This document shows, one piece after another, positions 18,733 to 26,604 of a stretch of DNA of 64,000 nt. The translations under genes and the position numbers were made by a program. The stretch is from AC-51 sp036265325. GTDB lineage: Bacteria > Actinomycetota > UBA4738 > HRBIN12. The notes below the pieces were generated by a model, which was not told where the DNA came from, made no database searches, and saw only the letters and a list, made by a program, of their open reading frames with translations. Each line of letters begins with the position of its first letter. The first letter of the stretch is position 1. The DNA is taken from contig DATAPH010000091.1 of NCBI GenBank assembly GCA_036265325.1, positions 1-64,000 on the forward strand, in the 5' to 3' direction.

Positions 18733-20112
18733 ATGGATGTCGTCATCCGTCCCGGCGGCCGGCTCGAAGGGGTCGCAGCTGTTCCCGGAGACAAGTCGAT
18801 CGCCCACCGGTGGCTCATCCTTTCCGTGACGGCGAAGGGTCCGAGCCGTCTGGTCGGGCTTCCATCGTCGCTCGACGTTCGCTCGACCGCCGCGTGCTTG
18901 TCGAAGGTTGCCGAGAAGGCTCGACCTCCGCTCGACGTCTTCGCAGGAGACGCTCGTGCCCCCGTGGAGGGTGGCGGTTCCACGTGGAACGCAGGGGTTG
19001 AGGTTCCTGCTTGGGGGACGCCATCGGGGTCGCTTGAAGTTGAGGGTGACGGTCGAGATGAGCTTCTCGAACCCGGTGAAGACCTCGATTGTGGGAACTC
19101 CGGAACCTCGATGCGACTGCTTGCCGGAGTGCTGGCGGCCGCGCCGTTCACCTCGGTCTTGACCGGGGATCCGAGCTTGTCGGCGCGCCCGATGGAGCGG
19201 GTCGCCGCGCCACTCCGCGCGATGGGCGCATCGCTCGAGACGCTCGATGGCCACCCGCCTATCCGCATCGAAGGCGGCGCCCTTCATGGTGAGCGTTTCG
19301 AGCCGGAGGTTCCGAGCGCGCAAGTGAAGAGCGCGATCCTGTTCGCCGGTCTCGCCGCCGACGGAACCACCGCGTTGCGCGAGCGCGCGGCCACCCGCGA
19401 TCACACCGAACGCGCCCTCGAGGCGCTCGGCGCACCGATCGAGCGCGTAGATGGTGAGGTGCGCATCCGTCGCTTCCAGCACGCCGGCTTCGTCGGGCGC
19501 GTGCCAGGTGATCCGTCGTCGGCCGCGTTCCTGATCGCGGCCGCGGCGCTGGCAGGGTCGGCGCTGACGATCGCCGGCGTCGCGCTCAATCCAAGTCGAC
19601 TGCGTTTCCTCGACGTGATGGAGCGGATGGGGATCGTCACCCACAGGTCGGTTGAGGGTTGGGAAGTGGGGGAGCCCGTGGGGACGATCGAGGTTGAACC
19701 TTGCGACGGTGTGCGCGCCGTGCGGGTCGACGCCGACGAGCTGCCGTTGGTGGTCGACGAGGTGCCCGTTCTCGCCGCCCTGGCGATCCACGCAGCTTCT
19801 GAATCGTGGTTCCTCGACGCCGCGGAGCTCCGGGTCAAGGAAAGCGACCGGCTCGGAGCGATCACGAAGAGCCTGCGCGACCTCGGTGGCGCAGCCGGCG
19901 ACGAGGGAGATGATCTCGTGATCGCCGGCGGCGGGCTCGAGGGCGGGCGAACCACATCGGGCGGCGACCACCGGATCGCGATGGCGATGGCCGTCGCCGC
20001 GCTCGGCGCCCAAGGACCGTCGAGGATCGACGGCATGGACGCCGCCGACGTGAGCTTCCCCGGCTTCGTCGAGACCCTCAACCGGCTCGGCGCGCGGATC
20101 GAGGCGCCGTGA
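18733..20112 (+). CDS. aroA: 3-phosphoshikimate 1-carboxyvinyltransferase (EPSP synthase)
   Basis: 459 residues against a family norm of about 430. It joins PEP to shikimate 3-phosphate. DKSIAHR near the N terminus, GNSGTSMRLLAG, ARPMERV and the C-terminal GGDHRIAMA are intact. The extra length appears to lie just before GNSGTS, around residues 66-100, in a Gly/Pro-rich stretch that carries a perfect parS-like palindrome (18977-18990). The stop overlaps the cmk start. Confidence 0.95.
   Translation: MDVVIRPGGRLEGVAAVPGDKSIAHRWLILSVTAKGPSRLVGLPSSLDVRSTAACLSKVAEKARPPLDVFAGDARAPVEGGGSTWNAGVEVPAWGTPSGSLEVEGDGRDELLEPGEDLDCGNSGTSMRLLAGVLAAAPFTSVLTGDPSLSARPMERVAAPLRAMGASLETLDGHPPIRIEGGALHGERFEPEVPSAQVKSAILFAGLAADGTTALRERAATRDHTERALEALGAPIERVDGEVRIRRFQHAGFVGRVPGDPSSAAFLIAAAALAGSALTIAGVALNPSRLRFLDVMERMGIVTHRSVEGWEVGEPVGTIEVEPCDGVRAVRVDADELPLVVDEVPVLAALAIHAASESWFLDAAELRVKESDRLGAITKSLRDLGGAAGDEGDDLVIAGGGLEGGRTTSGGDHRIAMAMAVAALGAQGPSRIDGMDAADVSFPGFVETLNRLGARIEAP
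18977..18990. promoter_or_regulatory. parS-like palindrome inside aroA
   Basis: GTTCCACGTGGAAC is a perfect 14-bp palindrome. It differs from the core of the widespread ParB site GTTTCACGTGAAAC by one symmetric substitution per half, and that half-site variant (GTTCCACGTG) occurs in known Spo0J sites of Bacillus. The outer T/A pair is G/G here. It encodes Ser-Thr-Trp-Asn within the extra segment of AroA. Confidence 0.5.
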
Positions 20113-20768
20113 CTCCACGGGTGATCGTCGCCGTCGATGGCGCCGCCGGGAGCGGGAAGTCGACCCTAGCGCGCGGGCTCGCTCGCTGTCTCGGCGTCGC
20201 GTACGTCAACACGGGGTTGATGTATCGCGCGCTGGCCGCAGCGTCGATCGGATCGAACGTCGACCCGGAGGACGCGCAACGCCTCTTCGACCTCGCGCAG
20301 CGGTTGCGGTTCACGCTCCGCGGTGACGATCCGCCCGAGCTCCAGGTCGAGGGTTACGTTGCCGCCGACTTGATGAGCCAGGACGTTGAGTCGAGGGTCT
20401 CTCTCGTTTCTCGCCATCCGGTGGTGCGAACCGTCATGCGGGACGAGCAGCGCGCGCTCGGCGCCGACGGCGCCGTTATGGAAGGTCGAGACATCGCAAC
20501 CGTCGTCTTCCCCGATGCGCCGCTCAAGCTCTTCCTGCGGGCGGACCCGGATCGTCGCGTCGACCGACGCGCGGACGAACGCGGAGCCGATGACGCCGAC
20601 GCGGTCGGGAAGGCTCTTCAGCAGCGGGATGAACGCGACGCGCGGACCAATCCGCTCGCGCCTGCACCCGGCGCCATCGTGATCGACACGACGAACCGTT
20701 CGATCGAGCAGACCCTCGACGCCGCGCTCGAGGCGGCCCGCCGCGTCTGGCCGGCGGAGCGCGCGTGA
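20109..20768 (+). CDS. cmk: Cytidylate kinase
   Basis: 219 residues. P-loop GAAGSGKST (11-19); the NMP-binding part holds LMYRALAAA and EGRDIATVVFPDA, and the lid is DRRVDRRADERG. It phosphorylates CMP and dCMP. GTG start overlapping aroA; coupled to der by another 4-nt overlap. Confidence 0.93.
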   Translation: MTPRVIVAVDGAAGSGKSTLARGLARCLGVAYVNTGLMYRALAAASIGSNVDPEDAQRLFDLAQRLRFTLRGDDPPELQVEGYVAADLMSQDVESRVSLVSRHPVVRTVMRDEQRALGADGAVMEGRDIATVVFPDAPLKLFLRADPDRRVDRRADERGADDADAVGKALQQRDERDARTNPLAPAPGAIVIDTTNRSIEQTLDAALEAARRVWPAERA

Positions 20769-22066
20769 GCGGCGTCCCGCAGATCGCGGTCGTCGGACGC
20801 CAGAACGTCGGCAAGTCGACACTGGTGAACCGACTGTTCGGCAAACGCGCGGCGATCGCACACGACGCGCCGGGCGTGACGCGCGACCGCATCGAGCTCG
20901 AGGCGACCTGGAGAGGTCGGCGGTTCGGACTCGTCGATACCGCTGGGTACCTCCACCGAGCCACCGGACTCGAGGCGCTCGCTGCGGAGCAAGCCGAACG
21001 CTCGATGAAGGCTGCAGATCTGATCGTCCTGGTGGTCGACGTGCATGCAGGCATCACCCAAGAGGACGGCGAACTCGCGCGTAGACTCCGGACGAGTCCG
21101 ACGTCCGTGCTGCTGGTGGCGAACAAGGCCGATTCGCCGGGCGACGACGCCGACATCGCAGACCTGTATCGCCTCGGGCTGGGGGAGCCGTTCCCCGTCT
21201 CGGCGCTGCACGGTCAGGGGATCGGCGACCTGATGGACCGCATGCTCGACCTGCTGCCCGATGCGCCCGAGGCGGCTGAGACGCCCGACGAGCCTCGGTT
21301 CGCGATCGTCGGACGGCCCAACGTCGGCAAGTCCACCATGTTCAACCGGCTCGTGGGCGAGAACCGAAGCGTCGTCTCGGAGGTCTCGGGCACGACGCGG
21401 GATAGCGTCGACTCCCTCGTCGCCTGGCCCGAACATGGCACCGTCCGGTTCATCGACACGGCGGGGATGCGCAAGGGAACGAAGGTGCGCGGGGTCGAGT
21501 ACTACAGCGTGCTGCGCGCCAGGCATGCGATCGAGGCCGCCCACGTCGCGGTGGTCGTGCTCGACGCATCCGACGGGTTCTCGGGGGAGGACAAGAAGAT
21601 CGCGAACCTCGTGATGGACGCCGGGCGCGCGCTCATCCTTGCCGCGAACAAATGGGATCTCGTCGAGGACAAGGATCGGTGGTTCAAACGCCTCGAGGAT
21701 GAGGTGCAGCTGTACGCGAGGGCGACGGTGTTACGAACGTCCGCGACGCGCGGACAAGGCGTCCACCGTCTGGGTCCGTTGCTGCTCGACCTCCATGCGC
21801 GGTGGAGCTCGAGAGCGTCGACGTCGAGCGTCAACGACATCGTGCAGACCGCACAGCGAGAGCGCCCGACACCGAAGGGAACCGGCACGCTCCATTACGC
21901 CACGCAGGTTGCAACCGCGCCGCCGTCCTTCGTGATCTTCGGCGGCGCTCGGCCGCCCGAGCCGACGTATCAGCGCTACATCGAGAACCGGCTCCGCCGC
22001 GATCTTCATCTGAACGGCGTGCCCATCCGCCTTCGGTTCCGCCCGCGCACGCGCGACCGCCGCTGA
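20765..22066 (+). CDS. der: Ribosome-biogenesis GTPase Der (EngA)
   Basis: 433 residues with two tandem G domains (GRQNVGKST and GRPNVGKST; NKAD and NKWD) and a C-terminal KH-like domain (last 90 residues). It acts in 50S subunit assembly. GTG start overlapping cmk. This ends the long run that began at tlyA. Confidence 0.95.
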   Translation: MSGVPQIAVVGRQNVGKSTLVNRLFGKRAAIAHDAPGVTRDRIELEATWRGRRFGLVDTAGYLHRATGLEALAAEQAERSMKAADLIVLVVDVHAGITQEDGELARRLRTSPTSVLLVANKADSPGDDADIADLYRLGLGEPFPVSALHGQGIGDLMDRMLDLLPDAPEAAETPDEPRFAIVGRPNVGKSTMFNRLVGENRSVVSEVSGTTRDSVDSLVAWPEHGTVRFIDTAGMRKGTKVRGVEYYSVLRARHAIEAAHVAVVVLDASDGFSGEDKKIANLVMDAGRALILAANKWDLVEDKDRWFKRLEDEVQLYARATVLRTSATRGQGVHRLGPLLLDLHARWSSRASTSSVNDIVQTAQRERPTPKGTGTLHYATQVATAPPSFVIFGGARPPEPTYQRYIENRLRRDLHLNGVPIRLRFRPRTRDRR

Positions 22067-22090
22067 CGCAGGGCACCTGTTGGCTATCCT
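22063..22090 (+). promoter_or_regulatory. Possible promoter of tRNA-Pro
   Basis: CTGACG (22063-22068) and TATCCT (22085-22090) are 16 nt apart and end 31 nt before the tRNA. Each matches four of six consensus bases. Confidence 0.35.
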
Positions 22091-22121
22091 GTCGGCGTCG
22101 GCCTGCCTTCCTGGGCCGCGA

Positions 22122-22196
22122 CGGGCCGTGGCGCAGCTTGGTTAGCGCGTCTGACTGGGGGTCAGAAGGTCGCCGGTTCGAATCCGGCCGGCCCGA
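22122..22196 (+). tRNA. tRNA-Pro (anticodon GGG)
   Basis: A full cloverleaf folds: acceptor CGGGCCG with CGGCCCG, D stem GCGC with GCGC, anticodon stem TCTGA with TCAGA around loop CTGGGGG (anticodon GGG at 22157-22159), and T stem GCCGG with CCGGC around TTCGAAT. The discriminator is A and no CCA is encoded. It reads CCC and CCU. The pgsA ATG begins only 3 nt after its end. Confidence 0.95.
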
Positions 22197-22199
22197 CGG

Positions 22200-22790
22200 A
22201 TGGACACGAGCGAGGGGACCCCGGCCGCGGGCTCCGGCCGTCGGGTGCTGACCGTTCCCAACGCGATCTCGGCGCTCCGGATCGCCCTGATCCCGGTCTT
22301 CTTCACCTTGATCGTGCACGAGGACACGACGACCGCCGGGTTGATCATGTTCGGCTGCGTCGTCGCGACCGACTGGGTCGACGGGACGATCGCCCGGCGG
22401 ACCGGGCAGGTCTCGGAGCTCGGGAAGGTGCTCGACCCCGTGGCGGACCGTCTCGCGATCGCGGCCGGGATCATCGCGCTCGCGATCCGCGGCGTGTTCC
22501 CGGTGTGGGCGGCCGTTGCGATCATCGCGCGGGACCTTGCCGTCCTCGGCGTCGGTGTGTTCCTGCTCGCACGCCGGCACGTCCGGATCGAGGTCCGATG
22601 GATCGGCAAGGTCGCGACCTTCTCCTTGATGGTGGCGGTGCCCGCGATCTCGTGGGGAGCGCTCGACCTGCCGCTCACGGCGGCCGCCACGGCCGTCGGC
22701 TGGGTGTGTTTCGCCGTCGGGATCGTCGAGTACTACATCGCCGCGGGGGTGTACTGGCGGGACGCGAAGCGTGCGCTTGCCTCGCCATGA
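22200..22790 (+). CDS. pgsA: CDP-diacylglycerol-glycerol-3-phosphate 3-phosphatidyltransferase
   Basis: 196 residues, a polytopic membrane enzyme. The CDP-alcohol phosphotransferase signature is complete: DWVDGTIAR then GKVLDPVAD. It makes phosphatidylglycerol phosphate, though a phosphatidylinositol-phosphate synthase role cannot be excluded. The ATG at 22200 is 3 nt after the tRNA; a GTG at 22245 (VLTVPNAISALRIA) begins where many homologs begin and is a real alternative. Position matches Rv1822 before gcvH. Confidence 0.85.
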   Translation: MDTSEGTPAAGSGRRVLTVPNAISALRIALIPVFFTLIVHEDTTTAGLIMFGCVVATDWVDGTIARRTGQVSELGKVLDPVADRLAIAAGIIALAIRGVFPVWAAVAIIARDLAVLGVGVFLLARRHVRIEVRWIGKVATFSLMVAVPAISWGALDLPLTAAATAVGWVCFAVGIVEYYIAAGVYWRDAKRALASP

Positions 22791-22868
22791 TCGCGCTCGA
22801 CCGCTATCGTGCCGCGCGGCCACCACGCCGCACTGGCAGTCGGACGCTCAGCCATCGAGGAGGTACGG

Positions 22869-23252
22869 GTGAACATCCCGGACGATCTGAAGTACACGAA
22901 GGAACACGAGTGGGTTCGGGTTGAGGGTTCGCTGGCTCGGGTCGGGATCACCGACTACGCGCAGGACGCGCTCGGCGACGTCGTCTATGTCGACCTTCCG
23001 TCGGTCGGCGCCGCCGTCGCGGCGAGCCAGCCGCTCGGCGAGGTCGAGTCGACGAAGTCCGTCTCCGATGTCTACAGCCCGCTCACCGGCACGATCGTTG
23101 AGCGGAACGCTGCGGTAGACGATCGCCCGGAACTCGTGAACGAACAGCCGTACGGCGATGGATGGCTCGTGGTGATCGAGCCGAGCGATGCTGGTGCGGT
23201 CGATGCGCTCCTGGACGCCGCCGCATACCGCGCGCTCGTGGACGAGGCCTGA
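22869..23252 (+). CDS. gcvH: Glycine cleavage system H protein
   Basis: 127 residues. The lipoyl-carrier Lys63 sits in EVESTKSV. H protein shuttles the aminomethyl group between the P, T and L proteins. The start is the GTG with GAGGAGG (22857-22863) 5 nt upstream; a longer frame from 22809 lacks homology. gcvPA and gcvPB lie 5 kb downstream; gcvT is not in the window. Confidence 0.95.
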   Translation: MNIPDDLKYTKEHEWVRVEGSLARVGITDYAQDALGDVVYVDLPSVGAAVAASQPLGEVESTKSVSDVYSPLTGTIVERNAAVDDRPELVNEQPYGDGWLVVIEPSDAGAVDALLDAAAYRALVDEA

Positions 23253-23352
23253 TGATCGGTCCCCGCGCGGCAACCCTCAACGCTTCACTCCGCCGTCGAT
23301 GCACGGTTGAGCGTCCGTCCGTCAAGAGGTTGAGGGTCGTCCCGACCGCCCG

Positions 23353-23381
23353 TTGACCCTCCTGGTGCCGTACGATAGCGT
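23353..23381 (+). promoter_or_regulatory. Predicted promoter of the garA-like gene
   Basis: TTGACC (23353-23358) and TAGCGT (23376-23381) are 17 nt apart, one of the best -35/-10 pairs in the window. The 206-nt gap after gcvH also holds a perfect 8-bp dyad, GGTCGAGG (23397-23404) with CCTCGACC (23417-23424), which would fall in the leader just after the predicted start, either as a hairpin or an operator. Confidence 0.5.
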
Positions 23382-23458
23382 CGCGCCGAGGCTCAGGGTC
23401 GAGGGTTTTGCCGAAGCCTCGACCGTCAGGGGACCCGTGGACATAGGAGCCGTGCAGG

Positions 23459-23917
23459 TTGTTCTGCAGCCGTTGTGGACATCCAAACCGCGATGATGCG
23501 CGCTTCTGCGTGGAGTGTGGCCATCCACTTCACGAGGATGTCACCGTGAGCCTGGCGGCGATCGAACCCGAAGAGGAAGCGTCCGAGGAGTTCCCGTTCC
23601 CGAACGACACCCTCAACCCCGGGCAAGCTCTCCTGTTGGTGAAGCGTGGCCCGAACGCCGGGTCGACGTTCTTGCTCGAGGGTGACGAGACGACGGTTGG
23701 TCGAGACACGGACAGCGCGGTGTTCCTCGACGACGTGACCGTGTCCCGCAAGCACGCAGTGGTCGAGCGTCACGGCGACGAGTGGTTCGTCGTCGACCGG
23801 GGGAGCCTGAACGGCACCTACGTCAACGGCGAGCAGGTCGACCGTACGAAGCTCGCCACCGGCGACGAGGTGCAGATCGGCAGGTTCAAGCTCACGTTCT
23901 TCGCGGCGGACCGATAG
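23459..23917 (+). CDS. Zinc-ribbon plus FHA-domain protein (GarA-like)
   Basis: 152 residues with a TTG start (GGAG 9 nt upstream). Residues 3-20 form a four-cysteine zinc ribbon (Cys3, Cys6, Cys17, Cys20). Residues 55-150 are an FHA domain very like mycobacterial GarA, with shared stretches VKRGPNAGS and FLDDVTVSRKHA and the phosphothreonine-binding Arg82, Ser96, Arg97, Asn118, Gly119. GarA controls glutamate metabolism and 2-oxoglutarate dehydrogenase through a phosphorylated ETTS motif; here the corresponding stretch reads VTVSLAA, so that switch appears absent. The gcvH-garA-merR order matches Rv1826-Rv1828. Confidence 0.85.
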   Translation: MFCSRCGHPNRDDARFCVECGHPLHEDVTVSLAAIEPEEEASEEFPFPNDTLNPGQALLLVKRGPNAGSTFLLEGDETTVGRDTDSAVFLDDVTVSRKHAVVERHGDEWFVVDRGSLNGTYVNGEQVDRTKLATGDEVQIGRFKLTFFAADR

Positions 23918-23930
23918 GAGCAGGAGAGGC

Positions 23931-24656
23931 ATGGCCGGCACGCGCAACTACCAGTCGATCGGTGAGGTCCTCGTCAACGTCAAGACGGAGTTCCCCGACA
24001 TCACGATCTCGAAGATCCGGTTCCTCGAGTCCGAAGGGTTGATCACGCCGGAGCGCACGCCATCGGGCTACCGGAAGTTCTATCCCGAGGACGTCGAGCG
24101 GTTGAAGTCCATCCTGCGGCTGCAGCGCGACGAGTACCTCCCGTTGAAGGTCATCAAAGAGCGCCTGCTGAAGGCCGACTCGGGCGAGGACGAGGATCAG
24201 CCGACCCTTGAGCAAGCCACGTCGGGGATGGACACCGACGGCGGCGGGGAAGACCTCGCCGAGGCGCCGACGGGATTGCAGATGTCGCTCGAGGAGATGG
24301 CGGCCGCCACCGGCGTCGACCGCGAGCGGATCAAGGAGCTGGAACAGTTCGGCATCGTCTGCACGCATGGCCCCGAGGGCGGCCGCTACTACGACGGCGA
24401 TGACTACGTGACCTTGTCGATCGTGAAGGACTTCCTCCGGTTCGGGATCGAGCCGCGGCACCTGACGATGTACAAACACTTCGCCGACCGTGAGTCCGCG
24501 TTCTTCGAGGCGCTGGTCGCGCCCACCCTTCGGCAGAAGAACCCTGACGCGCGCCGCGCGGCGACCCAGACGCTCGGCGAGCTCACCACCACGTCGCGGA
24601 AGTTCAAGCAAGCGCTGTTGCGCAATGCGCTTCGCGACAACCTCGGGGCCGGGTGA
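23931..24656 (+). CDS. MerR-family regulator with two HTH units (Rv1828-like)
   Basis: 241 residues. The N-terminal MerR helix-turn-helix (residues 8-75, with KIRFLESEGLITPERTPSGYR) is followed by an acidic linker and a second MerR-like wing-helix region (about 115-170, MSLEEMAAATGVDRERIKELE and GGRYYDGDDY). No conserved metal-binding cysteines are seen. M. tuberculosis Rv1828 stands in the same place. RBS AGGAG precedes the ATG. The stop overlaps the carboxypeptidase start. Confidence 0.87.
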   Translation: MAGTRNYQSIGEVLVNVKTEFPDITISKIRFLESEGLITPERTPSGYRKFYPEDVERLKSILRLQRDEYLPLKVIKERLLKADSGEDEDQPTLEQATSGMDTDGGGEDLAEAPTGLQMSLEEMAAATGVDRERIKELEQFGIVCTHGPEGGRYYDGDDYVTLSIVKDFLRFGIEPRHLTMYKHFADRESAFFEALVAPTLRQKNPDARRAATQTLGELTTTSRKFKQALLRNALRDNLGAG

Positions 24657-25915
24657 CGCCTCCGCGCCTCCGAGCTGCCGCGATCGCGTCGGCGATCCTC
24701 GTCGTGGCCGTCGCCATCAACGCCGGCGCGGCCGGGCGCCAGGTGGCCGCGCCACCGCCGACCCCCGTCCCGCCGCACGGCAGTCCGTCGCCGTTCCCCA
24801 CGAAGCTCGCGACGCCTGAAGACGCCACCGTGGCGCCGGACGTCGACGCGGGGGCAGCGTTGCTCGCCGACCCGGACACGGGGCAGATCTTGTTCGCCAA
24901 GGGTCCGCGCACCCGACGGCCGATCGCGTCGATCACCAAGCTGATGACGGCGGTGCTCGCGCGGAAGGATCTCCCGCTGCACGCGACGGTCACCGTCGAT
25001 CCGGCCGCCACGTTCGATAAGAAGGCGTACGGCGCGACGTCGGTGCTCGGCCTGAGGCCGGGGGAGCGGATCTCGGTTGAGAACCTGTTGTACGGGCTGC
25101 TGCTCGGCAGCGCGAACGACGCCGCCGTCGCCCTCGCGATGGCGGCCGATGGATCAGAGGCGGCGTTCGTTCGGCATATGAACGCCGAAGCCGAGCGGCT
25201 CGATATGCGCACCACACACTTCGCGTCGGCCAGCGGGCTCGACGACGACGGGTACTCGACGCCGCGCGACCTGCTGCTGCTCACCCGCGCCATCAACGCC
25301 GACCCCGTGCTTCGGACGATCACCGCGACGAAGTTCCGCTCGATCCCCGCGCCGAAGGGACCCGACCGCGTGATCCAGAACCGCAACGTCTTGTTGTGGC
25401 TCTATGCGGGCGCGATCGGAACGAAGACCGGCTCCACGGCCGGCGCGGGTCAATGCGTGGTGGCCACGGCCCGGCGCGACGGACGCGAGCTCGTCGCGAT
25501 CGTGCTCCACGCGGCCGACGAACCGTTCTCAGATGCGGCGGCGTTGCTCAACTACGGCTTCGACGGGTGGCGTCCTGACACGCTGGTGCACGCCGGCGAC
25601 GCAGCGGGCGACGCAACCATCCGCGGCGGCGTCGTCCCGGTGATCGCAGCCACCGGTCTCAGCGCACTCGTCCCCGTCGTCGACGACGGGCGCGCGCAAC
25701 ACGTCGTCGTCGATCCGGGGGCGGCGTATCCGCCGAGGGCGCACGAGCGAGTCGCGACGCTCGTCTTCGCCGCAGGTCCTACCGTGATCGGCTCCGTGCC
25801 GCTGGTCGTGTCGGACGTACCGCCGCCGCCAGCGGCGACCGGCCCATGGTGGGCACGCACGGCCGACGCCGTCGCCGGCGCGGTCGCTGACGGCGTCCGC
25901 GCGATCGCGGCCTGA
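24653..25915 (+). CDS. D-alanyl-D-alanine carboxypeptidase (peptidase S11)
   Basis: 420 residues. A signal-like hydrophobic N terminus (residues 6-27) exports it. The penicillin-binding triad is complete: SITK (Ser nucleophile and Lys), SAN in LLGSANDAA, and KTG in GTKTGST. It trims the terminal D-Ala of peptidoglycan. A C-terminal beta-rich domain follows, with little sign of a membrane anchor. GTG start overlapping the MerR gene. Confidence 0.9.
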   Translation: MTPPRLRAAAIASAILVVAVAINAGAAGRQVAAPPPTPVPPHGSPSPFPTKLATPEDATVAPDVDAGAALLADPDTGQILFAKGPRTRRPIASITKLMTAVLARKDLPLHATVTVDPAATFDKKAYGATSVLGLRPGERISVENLLYGLLLGSANDAAVALAMAADGSEAAFVRHMNAEAERLDMRTTHFASASGLDDDGYSTPRDLLLLTRAINADPVLRTITATKFRSIPAPKGPDRVIQNRNVLLWLYAGAIGTKTGSTAGAGQCVVATARRDGRELVAIVLHAADEPFSDAAALLNYGFDGWRPDTLVHAGDAAGDATIRGGVVPVIAATGLSALVPVVDDGRAQHVVVDPGAAYPPRAHERVATLVFAAGPTVIGSVPLVVSDVPPPPAATGPWWARTADAVAGAVADGVRAIAA

Positions 25916-25952
25916 CCCCTCGCCGCGTGACCGCTCGCGCGAGGACCCCTGG

Positions 25953-25958
25953 TAGCCT
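25953..25958 (+). promoter_or_regulatory. -10 box of a likely leaderless hpt mRNA
   Basis: TAGCCT ends 7 nt before the ATG at 25966 and supports that start over the upstream in-frame GTG at 25927. Confidence 0.45.
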
Positions 25959-25965
25959 CCTGCCG

Positions 25966-26544
25966 ATGGCGGAGGTCGGACGCGTCCTGTACGGGCGCGA
26001 GGACGTTCGCCGCCGGGTGGCAGAGCTCGGCCGCACGATCACCGGGGACTATGTGGGGCGGGAGCCCGTGTTCGTCACGGTGCTGAAGGGCGGCGCGGTG
26101 TTCCTCGCGGATCTGATGCGCACCGTCGACCTGCCCGTCGAGATCTCGTTCATGGCGATCAGCCGCTACGGCGACGCCGAGGAGTCGCTCGGACGCGTCC
26201 AGATCCTGCTCGATGTGGAGCTTGACCTCGCCGGCCGCGACGTGCTCCTCGTCGAGGACATCGTCGACACCGGGCTGACCTCTCGATACCTCTTGTCTGT
26301 GCTCCGATCGCGCGGCGCGTCGACCGTCGAGCTATGCACCCTGTTGGACAAGACCGCCCGTCGGATCGTGCCCATCCACCCGCGGTACGCGGGGTTCGAG
26401 TGTCCGGATAGCTTCGTGGTGGGCTACGGCTTGGACTTCCAGGAGCGGTACCGCAACCTGCCGGACATCCTGCAGGTCGATGACCTGGCGGCGCTCCGCG
26501 CCGACCCCGACGCGCTGACGTCGTACGCACCACCCGCGGCCTGA
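25966..26544 (+). CDS. hpt: Hypoxanthine phosphoribosyltransferase
   Basis: 192 residues. It salvages hypoxanthine and guanine with PRPP. The PRPP motif is VLLVEDIVDTGLT, the N-terminal loop is VLKGGAVF, and the C-terminal part (DSFVVGYGLDFQERYRNLP) is typical of HPRT. Here it stands apart from tilS and ftsH, its usual partners. The start choice rests on homology and the TAGCCT box. Confidence 0.92.
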   Translation: MAEVGRVLYGREDVRRRVAELGRTITGDYVGREPVFVTVLKGGAVFLADLMRTVDLPVEISFMAISRYGDAEESLGRVQILLDVELDLAGRDVLLVEDIVDTGLTSRYLLSVLRSRGASTVELCTLLDKTARRIVPIHPRYAGFECPDSFVVGYGLDFQERYRNLPDILQVDDLAALRADPDALTSYAPPAA

Positions 26545-26604
26545 GCCGCCGACCCCCAAAGGTTGCCCGACCACAGGGCCGTGGTTACGCTGGCTCGCAG
26601 CGCG

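Noticed and set aside
16518..19268. A 916-codon open frame on the minus strand
   Set aside because: It is antisense to rluB, aroH, tyrA and aroA, is rich in Ser, Ala and Arg, and has no recognisable domain. Long antisense frames are common at this GC content.
22122..22200. Integration site (att) at tRNA-Pro
   Set aside because: The tRNA is followed at once by pgsA, with no repeat of its 3' end noticed nearby and no integrase beside it.
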